From contig JAJDNW010000060.1 in NCBI GenBank assembly GCA_022340465.1, forward strand, positions 1-50,038: a DNA stretch of 50,038 nucleotides, given 5' to 3'. Below, piece after piece: positions 30,030-39,010 of the stretch (position 1 is its first letter; the number at the start of each line of letters is the position of its first letter). Both the position numbers and the translations under genes were made by a program. The notes below the pieces were generated by a model. The model did not search any database, had not been told where the DNA came from, and saw only the letters and a list, made by a program, of their open reading frames with translations. The stretch comes from Deltaproteobacteria bacterium. Lineage in GTDB: Bacteria > Desulfobacterota > Desulfobacteria > Desulfobacterales > B30-G6.

Positions 30030-32123
30030 TCATCCACTGCTCCCAGTCCGCGCATCCTGCCAGTACCGTGCGGTCGGATTGATGTCTTCGATATATTTTC
30101 GTATGCCCTTGATAATGGCGTCGCACAGATGGTCCTGATACTGGTCCGTTGTCAGTCGCTTGCACTCTCTGGCGTTGCTGATAAACGACGTTTCCACCAG
30201 AATGGCCGGCATCTGCGCACCCAAAAGAACATAGAACGGCGCCTGCTTGACGCCTTTGTTATTAATCCGCTTGTAGGATTTTCGCATGTGGGCGTTGAGT
30301 GAAGACTGCACATTGCTTGCCAGCCGGCTGGACTCATGAATCTTAGCGTTCTGCATGAGGTCGTTGAGAATCGTTTCGAGGTCGCTGATGTTTTTCGTCG
30401 AGGTCTGGTTTTCATAGGCGGCCACGCGTATGGATTCATCATCGGTGGCGAGATTGAGGAAATAGGTCTCGATACCGTGCGCCCTGCGGTCCCTGGCGGA
30501 ATTGGTGTGAATGGAAATGAAAAGATCGGCATTTTTGGTATTGGCAATGGCGGTTCTTTCTTCCAGGGTTAAATAGCGGTCGGTGTTGCGCGTCAGAAAA
30601 ACTTCGCAATTGAGTTCGCGCTCAATCTTTTTCTTCAGCTTTTTGGCTATCGACAGGACGATGTATTTTTCGTGTACCCCCTTGTAATATCCCGGGGCAC
30701 CGTAGTCTTTGCCGCCGTGCCCCGGATCGATGACGATCCGCTTCACTCCCAGGGACAGCTGCCTGGCCAACTCACCGGGACCGATTTTCCCCCCGCCGGA
30801 TTCGCGGACCACAGCCTTGCCCTCATCACCACCGGTGGGCGTATCCTCTCCACGAACATCCACTACGATCCTAAAAGGGTTGGAAAGTTTGAATATTTTA
30901 TAATATTTATAAGATTTTATGTCGATGACCACCCGTACTGCGTCCGGCCGGTACTGACCCGCCCGCACCCTGCTCAACAGGTGATCGTTGATGGGAACGG
31001 ATGTTTCGAAACCCTTTTTGAGCACGCTGTTCATCAGATCCACATACAGGCGCGGCGGCTTTTTCAGGGAGGGGTCGGGTTTTAAAACGTGGTGGTTGAA
31101 GCTGGTTTCCCGATCCGCATCGATGACGATGCGGGTGTACCCCGGATTCGACCACGAACGCAGTCCTTCCACCACGGTTACCCTGCCGTCATTGGCAGGA
31201 GATGCCGCAACCGGCGTCTTCAGGTCCGCTGCGCCGTCATCGATCATGGCGGCAATGGCATCCGATCGGCCGGCATTTGGAGCCGTTTGCGACCCACCGC
31301 TTTCAGCGTGAAGGGATTTTAATCTGGATTCCGCTTTCCCGGCATAGACGCTTTGGGGATACCACCGTATCGTGTTCTGGAAATGTTCGACGGCCTTCTG
31401 ACTATCTGCCCGAAGATGGGACCATCGGTGGAGCCCGCGGTACAGTTCGCCGATGTAATAGAGGCAGGCGTCTGCATAGGCGCCCTCGCTGTCGGCCCGA
31501 AAGGCGGCATCGAACGTTTCGATGCACGCCATCCACTGGTCCCTGTACCGCTGTTTCTTCGGCGAATCCATCAGCTTGTTGTAGCAGGCCTCCGCCTTCC
31601 CGTAGCGTGTTCCCTGCAGGGAGGTCGTCTTTTTGACGGTCGCGGTTTTTTTGTCGGTGCCGATGGCGGTAATCTTTGCCTCTGATTTCGGACGATACCG
31701 GCTATCGGGGTAGCGTTTGGTGATGCGCTCGAACCGGTCTAACGCCTCGTTGCGATAGGCCTTTCTTCCCGATCGCCTGTACAGTTCGTAGTACAGCTCA
31801 GCCGACTTGAACATGCCGGCCGCCGCCCACGGCCCATTGGGGTCCATCCGGTAGACCTTTTCAAAACTGTCGATGCATGCCAGCCATTTGTCCCTTCTTT
31901 TCTGATGAGCGGCATTTTTCAAAAGGTGGGCATACCGGTCCTTGGCTTTGTAATATTGCTCCTTGGGCGTCAAGGCGTTGGCCTCCCCTGGCGCAAAGCA
32001 GAGGTAAGCAAAAACAGCCAGCACCCAGACGATCGTCTGTACCCGTCGCAATCGGACAGCCAAAGACAGGGGCGAACGGGCTTTCGACAGCTGCGATATG
32101 TTTTCAGACACTTTTGCCATCAT
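30030..32123 (-). CDS. N-acetylmuramoyl-L-alanine amidase (AmiC-like) with TPR and AMIN domains
   Basis: A 697-residue exported enzyme. Residues ~28-50 are a long signal sequence ending at GEANA. Residues ~55-275 are TPR-like repeats, ~313-420 an AMIN domain, and ~460-680 the Amidase_3 catalytic domain. The zinc ligands are His in DPGHGGKD, Glu in VHEKYIV, His in SIHTNS and Glu in VETSF. It cuts the amide between muramic acid and the peptide stem, mainly at division sites. The ATG at 32123 overlaps the stop of mutS by 4 bases, so mismatch repair and wall hydrolysis are coupled on one transcript. Confidence 0.92.
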   Translation of the reverse strand: MMAKVSENISQLSKARSPLSLAVRLRRVQTIVWVLAVFAYLCFAPGEANALTPKEQYYKAKDRYAHLLKNAAHQKRRDKWLACIDSFEKVYRMDPNGPWAAAGMFKSAELYYELYRRSGRKAYRNEALDRFERITKRYPDSRYRPKSEAKITAIGTDKKTATVKKTTSLQGTRYGKAEACYNKLMDSPKKQRYRDQWMACIETFDAAFRADSEGAYADACLYYIGELYRGLHRWSHLRADSQKAVEHFQNTIRWYPQSVYAGKAESRLKSLHAESGGSQTAPNAGRSDAIAAMIDDGAADLKTPVAASPANDGRVTVVEGLRSWSNPGYTRIVIDADRETSFNHHVLKPDPSLKKPPRLYVDLMNSVLKKGFETSVPINDHLLSRVRAGQYRPDAVRVVIDIKSYKYYKIFKLSNPFRIVVDVRGEDTPTGGDEGKAVVRESGGGKIGPGELARQLSLGVKRIVIDPGHGGKDYGAPGYYKGVHEKYIVLSIAKKLKKKIERELNCEVFLTRNTDRYLTLEERTAIANTKNADLFISIHTNSARDRRAHGIETYFLNLATDDESIRVAAYENQTSTKNISDLETILNDLMQNAKIHESSRLASNVQSSLNAHMRKSYKRINNKGVKQAPFYVLLGAQMPAILVETSFISNARECKRLTTDQYQDHLCDAIIKGIRKYIEDINPTARYWQDARTGSSG

Positions 32124-34741
32124 ACAGAGGAACCCGCCTCTTCTTTCAAGGCGTGCAAGAGGTTCAGCGCCTCGATCGGTGTCATGGTGCTGATGTCGAG
32201 CCGCTTGATTTTTTTTATGATCTCCGCTTCAGGCGGTGCGAACAGGCTGAGCTGCTCCTGCAGTTGCTCACCGACGCCGCTCTTGCCGTCCCGGCTGCGT
32301 TTTCCGGCCGGTTGACCATCCTGATTTTCAATGCGGTTCAATATTTCCTTGGCCCTGGCAATCACTTTGGAAGGAACCCCTGCCAACCGGGCCACCTGAA
32401 TGCCGTAACTGCGATTGGTCCCCCCCTCTACGAGTTTACGAAGAAAGATTATTTCGTCGTTCCATTCCTTGACGGCGATGTTGAAATTCCGCACGCGCGC
32501 CTTCACGTCCGCCAATTCGGTCAGTTCATGATAATGCGTGGCAAACAGGGTTTTGACGCCTTTGTCGTGCAGGTCATGCAGGTATTCGGCCACGGCCCAG
32601 GCAATACTCAAACCGTCATAGGTGCTGGTTCCCCGGCCGATCTCATCCATGATGACCAGGCTGTTGCCCGTGGCATTGTTGAGGATGTTGGCCGTTTCCT
32701 GCATTTCCACCAAAAAAGTGCTGTGTCCCTGGGAAAGGTTGTCCAGCGCTCCCACGCGCGTGAATATACGGTCCGTTATTCCCAGCGAAGCAAACCGCGC
32801 CGGCACGAAGGAGCCGGCCTGCGCCATCAGGACGGTAAGGGCCACCTGTCTCAAAATAGTCGATTTGCCGGCCATATTCGGTCCGGTGATGATCAGCACC
32901 TGCTGTTCATCGTCCAAAAGGACGCCGTTGGGAACAAACCGTTCCCCGGTAATCATCTTCTCCACCACGGGATGCCGACCGTCATCGATACGGATGACGC
33001 CGCGGGTATTCATTTCGGGCCGTGAATAGTCGTTTTCGCCGGCAACCGTCGCCAGGGCGGTGCAACAGTCTATGCGTGCCAGAAACCGGGCTGCGGCCTG
33101 GATGGCATCCTTTTGCCGCACGATGCGTTGCCGCACGTCCTGAAACAGCCGGTACTCCAAGGCAGCCCGCCGCTCCTCGGCCCCCAGCACCTTGGACTCG
33201 AAGTCTTTCAATTCATCCGTGATGTAACGTTCTGCATTGACCAGCGTCTGCTTGCGAACATAATGGCCGGGCACCTGCTCCAGACGTGCTTTAGGCACCT
33301 CCAGAAAATACCCGAAAACCTTGTTGTACCTGACTTTCAGGGCAGTGATGCCCGTCTTCTCCCGCTCGCGCACCTCGAGCTTCACCAGCCACCCCTTGCC
33401 GTCACGGCTGATTTGAATCAACTCATCCAACTCGGGGTTGTATCCGGGCTTGATGATCCCGCCTTCCTGTATGGTCGGCGGCGCGTCATCGCGGATGGAT
33501 GCTTCGATCAGATCCGCCAGGCCACCCAGAGCGTGCATGTCGATATCGGGGGAAAAAACCTCGCTGGTCATGCCGCCCAGCAGCGCCGTTATCTCCGGAA
33601 GGGCCTGCAGGGATCTCTTCAGGGCGGTCAAATCGCGTGCGTTGGCGTGGCCCAGAGTAATTTTTCCCTGCAGCCGCTCCAAATCCTGTACGGTTTTCAG
33701 ACGATCTCTGAGGGCATGCAGGGTTTGGGGATTGTCCAAGGACTCCTGGACCGCATCGTGGCGCAAGCCGATTTTTGCCGGATCGACAAGCGGATAGCGC
33801 ACCCATTCTCTCAGTTGGCGTCCCCCCATGGCCGTCAGGGTCTTATCCATCACGCCCAGCAGGGTGCCGCGGGACCCGTTGTCCCTGAGATTGCGCTCTA
33901 TCTCCAGGTTCTGATAGGAGCGCTCGTCGAAAAGCAGGTATTGCCCCAGCACATAGGTTTCCAGATTCTGTATGTGCGCCAGGGTTTGTTTCTGTGTTTC
34001 CCGCACATAGGCAATCAGAGCGCCGGCAGCGCACACACCGGCCTTCATCCTGTCGCACCCGAACCCCTCCAGGGAAAGCGTCTTGAACAGGTCCAGCAGC
34101 CGCTGCCGCGCACCGGAAAACGCAAAATCCCCGGCATCGAGAAAGGTAAGGTAGGTCCTCTCCAATTTCGCCTGCATGCCGGGAAAAAGCGAATGGGATT
34201 TCATGTCTCCTGACAGCAAAATTTCACTGGGTGAAATCCGTAGCGCCTCTTCCAGCGCATCGGAAAAGCGCATCGTTTCGGTAACCCTGAATTTTCCGGT
34301 GGTTATGTCCAGGCAGGCGAGTCCGGTCAGGCTGCTGCGGATCTCCATGGCCATGAGGTAGTTGGGCGATTTCGCGTCCAGCAATTCATCTTCGAGGACG
34401 GTGCCCGGTGTCACCACACGGGTGACCTCCCGCTTCACCAGTCCTTTAGCCTGGGCGGGGTCCTCCACCTGGTCGCAGATGGCCACCTTGTGACCGCCGG
34501 CAATGAGCTTGGATATGTAGGTTTTGGCGGCTTTGAAAGGCACCCCGCACATGGGGACCGGTGCGTCGTCGTTTTTGTTTCTCGACGTCAGGGTGATGTT
34601 GAGGAGGCGGGCGGCTTTTTCCGCATCCTCGAAAAACATTTCATAGAAGTCCCCCATCCGGTAGAATAGAAGCGCATCAGGGTATTCCTCCTTGACGGAG
34701 AGATACTGCTGAATCATGGGGGTGGGCTTGACGGGAGTCAT
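32120..34741 (-). CDS. mutS: DNA mismatch repair protein MutS
   Basis: An 873-residue MutS1. The mismatch-probing Phe32-Tyr-Glu34 sits in MGDFYEMF. Walker A is GPNMAGKST (~616-624), Walker B is SLVIMDEIGRGTST, and the C-terminal tail includes the dimer/tetramer region (EQLQEQLSLFAPPE, a likely beta-clamp-binding QLSLF). All domains are present at full length. It recognises mispaired bases and starts repair with MutL, which is not in this window. Start and stop each overlap a neighbour by 4 bases (LapA-domain gene before, amidase gene after). Confidence 0.98.
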   Translation of the reverse strand: MTPVKPTPMIQQYLSVKEEYPDALLFYRMGDFYEMFFEDAEKAARLLNITLTSRNKNDDAPVPMCGVPFKAAKTYISKLIAGGHKVAICDQVEDPAQAKGLVKREVTRVVTPGTVLEDELLDAKSPNYLMAMEIRSSLTGLACLDITTGKFRVTETMRFSDALEEALRISPSEILLSGDMKSHSLFPGMQAKLERTYLTFLDAGDFAFSGARQRLLDLFKTLSLEGFGCDRMKAGVCAAGALIAYVRETQKQTLAHIQNLETYVLGQYLLFDERSYQNLEIERNLRDNGSRGTLLGVMDKTLTAMGGRQLREWVRYPLVDPAKIGLRHDAVQESLDNPQTLHALRDRLKTVQDLERLQGKITLGHANARDLTALKRSLQALPEITALLGGMTSEVFSPDIDMHALGGLADLIEASIRDDAPPTIQEGGIIKPGYNPELDELIQISRDGKGWLVKLEVREREKTGITALKVRYNKVFGYFLEVPKARLEQVPGHYVRKQTLVNAERYITDELKDFESKVLGAEERRAALEYRLFQDVRQRIVRQKDAIQAAARFLARIDCCTALATVAGENDYSRPEMNTRGVIRIDDGRHPVVEKMITGERFVPNGVLLDDEQQVLIITGPNMAGKSTILRQVALTVLMAQAGSFVPARFASLGITDRIFTRVGALDNLSQGHSTFLVEMQETANILNNATGNSLVIMDEIGRGTSTYDGLSIAWAVAEYLHDLHDKGVKTLFATHYHELTELADVKARVRNFNIAVKEWNDEIIFLRKLVEGGTNRSYGIQVARLAGVPSKVIARAKEILNRIENQDGQPAGKRSRDGKSGVGEQLQEQLSLFAPPEAEIIKKIKRLDISTMTPIEALNLLHALKEEAGSSV

Positions 34742-35154
34742 GAAGCATCTGATTCTTTCTGCTTCGCGTCCGCTTCGTCGACCGGCCGCTCATCGGAAGC
34801 CTTAACGGTTTCCGGTGGTGCCTGAGTCGCCGTGTCGGCGTTTTTCAATGCCTCGTTTTCCATCTTGAGTGCATCCAGCATTTTCTCGGCGGCACGCAGG
34901 CTATCGTTCAGGCCTTTTATGGTTTTGCGGGAATTGAACCGTTCGACCAGACTGAAAAAATAGGCGATAAGCAACCCCACAAAGAAAAATCCCATAAAAA
35001 CAATGGCATTGGGAATTTCAGGGGTACGGTATTGGAAGAACATGAGATCTATGCCAAGGCTTTGCGGTGACAGATAGAACTCCCTGTTCTGGAAAAGAAT
35101 GAGTCCGATGAAAGCGAAAAGGATTACCCAGAAAGCAATCTTGGCATTTTTCAT
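34738..35154 (-). CDS. LapA/DUF1049-domain inner-membrane protein
   Basis: A 138-residue protein with two membrane helices (residues ~4-22 IAFWVILFAFIGLILFQN and ~52-74 AIVFMGFFFVGLLIAYFFS) and a C-terminal coiled coil (~80-110, TIKGLNDSLRAAEKMLDALK), then an acidic disordered tail. This fits LapA-like (DUF1049) proteins, which in E. coli take part in lipopolysaccharide assembly with LapB. No LapB is seen here. GAGGA lies 8 bases before the ATG at 35154. It sits between the HIT gene (67-base gap) and mutS (4-base overlap). Confidence 0.75.
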   Translation of the reverse strand: MKNAKIAFWVILFAFIGLILFQNREFYLSPQSLGIDLMFFQYRTPEIPNAIVFMGFFFVGLLIAYFFSLVERFNSRKTIKGLNDSLRAAEKMLDALKMENEALKNADTATQAPPETVKASDERPVDEADAKQKESDAS

Positions 35155-35221
35155 GTAATGTTCCTCCCCAATTCCTTTCAAAAAGTACTTTTATTCGAAG
35201 CAAGCGTTCCAACGGCAACAC

Positions 35222-35719
35222 TTATCTGGATAACGCTATTTCAGCCTCCAACTCGCCGAAAAACGGTTTCAAGTTGTTGTACGTCTGCTGCAAATGTTCG
35301 GGTATGACCCGCACATCGGCAAAAACAGTGAGGGCATTCACGTCGCCCGACCACCGCGGAACAATGTGAAAATGCAGGTGCTCCTCGACGCCGGCGCCCG
35401 CCACCCGGCCCAGATTCAGCCCGACATTGAACCCTTCGGGTTTCATTTTCTGTTTCAGGATGGCGACCGAAAGTTCGACGGTCAGCAGCAGGTCTCTGCA
35501 TTCATCGATGCTCAGCTGGTCCAGGGCGGACACATGGCGGACAGGGGCAGCCAAGAGATGTGCATTGATGTAAGGAAATTTGTTCATGACGACCAAGGTC
35601 GTCTTCCCCTTGTAAAGCGTCAGTTCATCATGCTTGTCAAGCGCATCGCAGAATACACATCCGCCGTCCTTTTCAGAAAGGATGTATTCCATCCTCCAGG
35701 GAGCCCACATGGTATGCAT
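35222..35719 (-). CDS. HIT-family nucleotide hydrolase or phosphorylase
   Basis: A 165-residue HIT protein. The histidine triad reads HLHFHIVPRW, close to the Ap4A phosphorylase/FHIT branch. A CVFC pair near residue 22 together with later residues suggests a zinc site, as in HinT-like bacterial relatives. It would cleave dinucleoside polyphosphates or AMP conjugates in the cytoplasm. GGAG lies 8 bases before ATG 35719, which decides against the second ATG at 35710. It is the first gene of the HIT, LapA-domain, mutS, amidase run. Confidence 0.9.
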   Translation of the reverse strand: MHTMWAPWRMEYILSEKDGGCVFCDALDKHDELTLYKGKTTLVVMNKFPYINAHLLAAPVRHVSALDQLSIDECRDLLLTVELSVAILKQKMKPEGFNVGLNLGRVAGAGVEEHLHFHIVPRWSGDVNALTVFADVRVIPEHLQQTYNNLKPFFGELEAEIALSR

Positions 35720-35907
35720 GTTTTTTTCTCCGCCTTGAAATTGAAACGCTCAGCTCAGCTCCGGTTTTAACCCCCGCAAGCGGTCTATTTTGTTTTGCCG
35801 CTCTGTTGTACGTGTGGAGGATATGCCTCCCATACCAGGTGCCTTCGACCCACGTGTCCGGAAAGGCCTTTGTGAAATCGGTTTTTTACCCTTTTAGCGT
35901 CTAAAAC

Positions 35908-36663
35908 TCAACCCTTTTTTTCCTGCAGCGGCACGATTTCGATGTTACCCCACATACCGATTTTATCGGCGACGATAACAACTAATCCTTCTACTCCCTT
36001 GATATTGCTACCTATTTCGATCCCGGCCCCTATATCTCCCGCTTTTTGGATCCGGTTCCCCACCGACGTTGCGACGGCATCCGCCAGCGAACAGGAGGAG
36101 GAAACGACGCAGACGGCGTCCGCCCTGCCAAGGCTCAGGGAGTGCCCCACGGTGCCTGACGACGTGCAGACCGCAACCGGGTTGCTGCCGGCCTCGATAC
36201 GCAGGCCGGTGCGCAGGCTCAGCGGGGACTGATTGGCGAAAATGCCCACGGTCACCGGTTGGCTCGCTTTGATAAACAGATCGCCGCCATTCTCCACGAT
36301 GACCTCGCTCGTGTGAGACAAAAGGTCGCGCCCCACATGTTCGGCTATCGCCCCGGCAACGGCAGCCATGGGCCCCACACCTGCCGCCTGCCCCGCCCGG
36401 GCCATCTCTCTGACGATCCCTGGAGCGGGCCCCTGGACGGTCCACGGCGACAGGGTGGTACTGAAAAGCCGATGCTGCCGTATGTACGCCTCCAGGTATC
36501 CCCGATGCTGCAGTACGAGTTCACGGGTTATGTCCGCAAGGTTCGCTTCGGCCCGCACGAAGAGATCGGTTTCCTTGACCACGACGCGAAAGGCGGCGGG
36601 CATCCTTCCGCCATGCACCTGGTTCCGGTAGTTTCTTTCCTGATATGTGCCGTTTCTCTTCAT
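35908..36663 (-). CDS. UPF0280 family protein (ApbE-like fold)
   Basis: A 251-residue protein that matches the UPF0280 pattern: TYQERNYRNQVHG, then FRVVVKETDLFV, then GPMAAVAGAIAEHVG, then EVIVENGGDLF, then TSSGTVGHSLS and CSLADAVATSVGN. The family is related to FAD:protein FMN transferases (ApbE) and is frequent in methanogens and sulfate reducers; its reaction is not established. The ATG at 36663 has no clear ribosome binding site. The upstream spacer (36664-36763) is filled by repeat D, so the gene is probably expressed separately from dgt. Confidence 0.85.
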   Translation of the reverse strand: MKRNGTYQERNYRNQVHGGRMPAAFRVVVKETDLFVRAEANLADITRELVLQHRGYLEAYIRQHRLFSTTLSPWTVQGPAPGIVREMARAGQAAGVGPMAAVAGAIAEHVGRDLLSHTSEVIVENGGDLFIKASQPVTVGIFANQSPLSLRTGLRIEAGSNPVAVCTSSGTVGHSLSLGRADAVCVVSSSCSLADAVATSVGNRIQKAGDIGAGIEIGSNIKGVEGLVVIVADKIGMWGNIEIVPLQEKKG

Positions 36664-36667
36664 GACA

Positions 36668-36746
36668 GCGCACGAAAATTTTCAGGGTCTTTTTCGTGTT
36701 TTTGCACTATCGTGTTTTCGTGATAAATGATCTTTATCCTTTCCAG
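36668..36746 (+). repeat. dispersed repeat D, copy 1
   Basis: About 78 bp, nearly the same as 41677-41755. Shared words are gcacgaaaattttca, ggtctttttcgtg and tcgtgttttcg, with the end ctttatc-ttt. Internal complementarity (cacgaaaa with ttttcgtg) allows hairpins. A more distant relative lies at 15397-15480. Confidence 0.85.
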
Positions 36747-36763
36747 TTTATCCGGGTTGGGGG

Positions 36764-37924
36764 TTAATGGTAGTCGACGAGATGCGGTCGCATGTGTGCA
36801 GGCGCCTGACGCAGGAAAAACCGGTCGGTCATGCCGGCAATGAAATCCCTTACAATCTCCTCCCGCTTGTGACCGTTAAGATAATCATCACTTTTTCCAT
36901 TTAGAAATCCCTGAAATATAACGGAATTTATGTTTTGGCGTTCAAGGTCCTTTAAAAACCGTTCGAAAAGGTATTCGAAGAGGGCTTTAATTTTTTTCGA
37001 TTCTTTTTTCGTTTTCGGATTCAGATAAATCTGCTCGAGATTGAACTGTTTCAGCAATTGCAGCGCATCGGATACGTCGGTGCTGAAGGATATGCGGTTG
37101 CGGCCGATGCTGTGCTGGATGACGTCAGTCACCAGATTGAAAACGATGGTGCCGTTGGTGTCGCCCAGCCGCTCGACACTGGTTCCCGGCAGATCCCCGC
37201 GCCTGATGATGTTCAGGCGAATGGCATCTTCGATATCCCTGCCGATGTAGCTGATGGTATCGGCTATCCGTACGACACAGCCCTCCAGGGTCATGGGAAT
37301 GAGTTTCAAGACGGAATTTCGCTTCATTTTCAATATATCTTTATCAAGTTTTTCAAAGTTCTTATCTTTTATTGGTTCAAGTGATTGATTATGTATTTCG
37401 CCGTCATGGCAGAGGATGCCGTCCAGGGTTTGCAAGCACAGATTCCATCCCTCGCCGCCGCGTTCGACCCGGTCGAGAAACTGCACGCTCTGCACGTTGT
37501 GATGAAAGTGACCGATGCCATGCTCATGACAGATGTCGGTCAGGAAACGTTCCCCGTCGTGACCGAAGGGGGTGTGCCCGATATCGTGTCCGAGGGCGAT
37601 CGCCTCGATCAGGTCTTCGTTCAACCTCAGGAATCGGCCGATGGTTCTGGCAATCTTGGAGACCAGTTGCACATGCAGCACCCGGTGGGTGATGTGATCG
37701 TTTTTTATCAGGGAAAACACCTGGGTTTTGTCGATGTAACGGGTGTAAGCCTGGGAATGCAGGATGCGATCCACATCCAGGCTGAACGACTGCCGATAGT
37801 CGTCTTCGCCGGCTGTTTTCTGCGGTTTTCGACGGATGCCCTGCCCGCTGGGCGTGGCAAAGCGGGAGAGCCGCTGTCGTTCCAACCCATCCAATTCCTT
37901 GATAATATCTTGAATTTCCATCAT
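36764..37924 (-). CDS. dgt: dGTP triphosphohydrolase-like HD protein
   Basis: A 386-residue HD-domain protein of the dGTPase family. The metal site is visible as THRVLHVQLV (first His), then ALGHDIGHTPFGHDGE (HD pair). QAYTRYIDKTQVF near the start is the conserved N-terminal block. Family members hydrolyse dGTP or other dNTPs to deoxynucleosides and triphosphate, which regulates dNTP pools and can restrict phages. The C-terminal ~90 residues are charged and variable. ATG at 37924 or 37921. It stands alone, flanked by repeats E and D. Confidence 0.9.
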   Translation of the reverse strand: MMEIQDIIKELDGLERQRLSRFATPSGQGIRRKPQKTAGEDDYRQSFSLDVDRILHSQAYTRYIDKTQVFSLIKNDHITHRVLHVQLVSKIARTIGRFLRLNEDLIEAIALGHDIGHTPFGHDGERFLTDICHEHGIGHFHHNVQSVQFLDRVERGGEGWNLCLQTLDGILCHDGEIHNQSLEPIKDKNFEKLDKDILKMKRNSVLKLIPMTLEGCVVRIADTISYIGRDIEDAIRLNIIRRGDLPGTSVERLGDTNGTIVFNLVTDVIQHSIGRNRISFSTDVSDALQLLKQFNLEQIYLNPKTKKESKKIKALFEYLFERFLKDLERQNINSVIFQGFLNGKSDDYLNGHKREEIVRDFIAGMTDRFFLRQAPAHMRPHLVDYH

Positions 37925-37984
37925 ATGAAAGGCGCTTCCGGTAGACGCGTAGGTATGAATCCACCCCCGCTCAGGATCCCGGGA

Positions 37985-38050
37985 ATGAGTTCATAGCTGA
38001 TATCATAGCTCATGGCATGCTATCAGCTATGACCTATGAGCTGTTGGCCC
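37985..38050. repeat. dispersed repeat E, copy 2
   Basis: Contains catagctgatatcatagctc, then ctatcagctatgacctatga. The copy is dense in agctat/atagct words that can pair with each other, and resembles 28997-29064. The spacer 37925-38135 holds no supported gene. Confidence 0.55.
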
Positions 38051-38135
38051 CCTTGGACCCTATCCAAATGGACAGGTTGATCGCCCCTTATTACCCACCA
38101 ATACGGATTACGCTTAACCCTGCGAATCTGAATTT

Positions 38136-38912
38136 TTATATGTCGCCATTTTCGATCATCCGGTCCATGATGTCATAAAAATCCATACCGGCAGCGCGGA
38201 ATCCCTCCTTGCCGTATTTCATGTTCCCTTCGAGCACGTAATAGGTCCCCTCACACAGGCAAATGTCGAGGCCGACATCGTTCCAGCCGCATGCCGCGGC
38301 GGTTCGAAGCGCCAAATCGAGAGCCTCCTGCGGGACGGGATCGAACGCCACCCTTGCCCCTTGCGCCACATTGCTGCGGAACTCCCCCTCGGCGGCCACC
38401 CGCCAGTATGCATGGACAATGCCGCGGCCGATAACGACGACGCGTATGTCCCGGTCGACCGGCAGGTAATCCTGGATATACGCCGGCGAGTGCGTTTCCA
38501 GATACCCTTCGAGCTCTACGGCGGTACGGATCAGGAAGACATCACGCCCCATGGCCGACCCCCTGGCCTTTTTGGCCACAAAGGGATAGCTGAAGTGGTC
38601 CAGGATTTTCTCTTTTTGGCGCCGGCCGTAAAATACCCTTGTCTTCGGATGGGGAATGTCCAACAAGGCAAACAGAGCCGATTGTTTAATTTTATCTTGA
38701 GAAAACAAATAATTATAAATGCTTGGAAAAATTGCTTTGCCGGCGGCGGCCAGAAGCTCGGCGTAAAGCCGTGTCGGGTAATACACCTTTTCCGCATCGC
38801 GAATCAGCGCTTTTTCCTGCTCGGAATAATCGCTGAAGTTAGGCCGCACCCCCAACGTGGCCACCCGCCTGCATTTTTTCAGCCGTGACTCCAGGGCAAT
38901 TACCTTTCTCAA
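38136..38912 (-). CDS. RimK-like ATP-grasp ligase
   Basis: A 258-residue ATP-grasp protein. IKQSALFALLDIPHPKT opens the fold, PFVAKKARGSAMGRDV carries the ATP-binding lysine, and YIQDYLPVDRDIRVVVIG, GEFRSNVAQGA and the Asp/Asn of VGLDICL and VLEGNMKYG give the metal and nucleotide sites. It likely joins an amino acid or similar acid to an amine or peptide; the substrate is unknown. Start is TTG at 38912 (MRKVIALESRL), where the family begins. AGGAGG lies 13 bases before it, a long spacing. A 15-bp inverted repeat covers this start region (see findings). Confidence 0.82.
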   Translation of the reverse strand: MRKVIALESRLKKCRRVATLGVRPNFSDYSEQEKALIRDAEKVYYPTRLYAELLAAAGKAIFPSIYNYLFSQDKIKQSALFALLDIPHPKTRVFYGRRQKEKILDHFSYPFVAKKARGSAMGRDVFLIRTAVELEGYLETHSPAYIQDYLPVDRDIRVVVIGRGIVHAYWRVAAEGEFRSNVAQGARVAFDPVPQEALDLALRTAAACGWNDVGLDICLCEGTYYVLEGNMKYGKEGFRAAGMDFYDIMDRMIENGDI

Positions 38913-39010
38913 AATAAAATTTCATCCTCCTACCTGATTGTTTTCAGTTAACATATTCTCTAACAACCAATAACATCTCGTTATACCAATCGAATTGAAA
39001 TTTTATTTTG
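38910..39010 (-). promoter_or_regulatory. 15-bp inverted repeat over the ATP-grasp start
   Basis: CAAAATAAAATTTCA (38910-38924) and TGAAATTTTATTTTG (38996-39010) are perfect complements separated by 71 bases. In the minus-strand RNA the second arm lies between AGGAGG and the TTG start of the ATP-grasp gene. The first arm covers the 3' end of the upstream lipoprotein gene. Pairing would hide the start region. Confidence 0.5.

Noticed and set aside
36764-37924. dGTPase as part of an anti-phage island
   Set aside because: dGTPases can restrict phages, but the neighbours are housekeeping genes and repeats, with no other defence gene.
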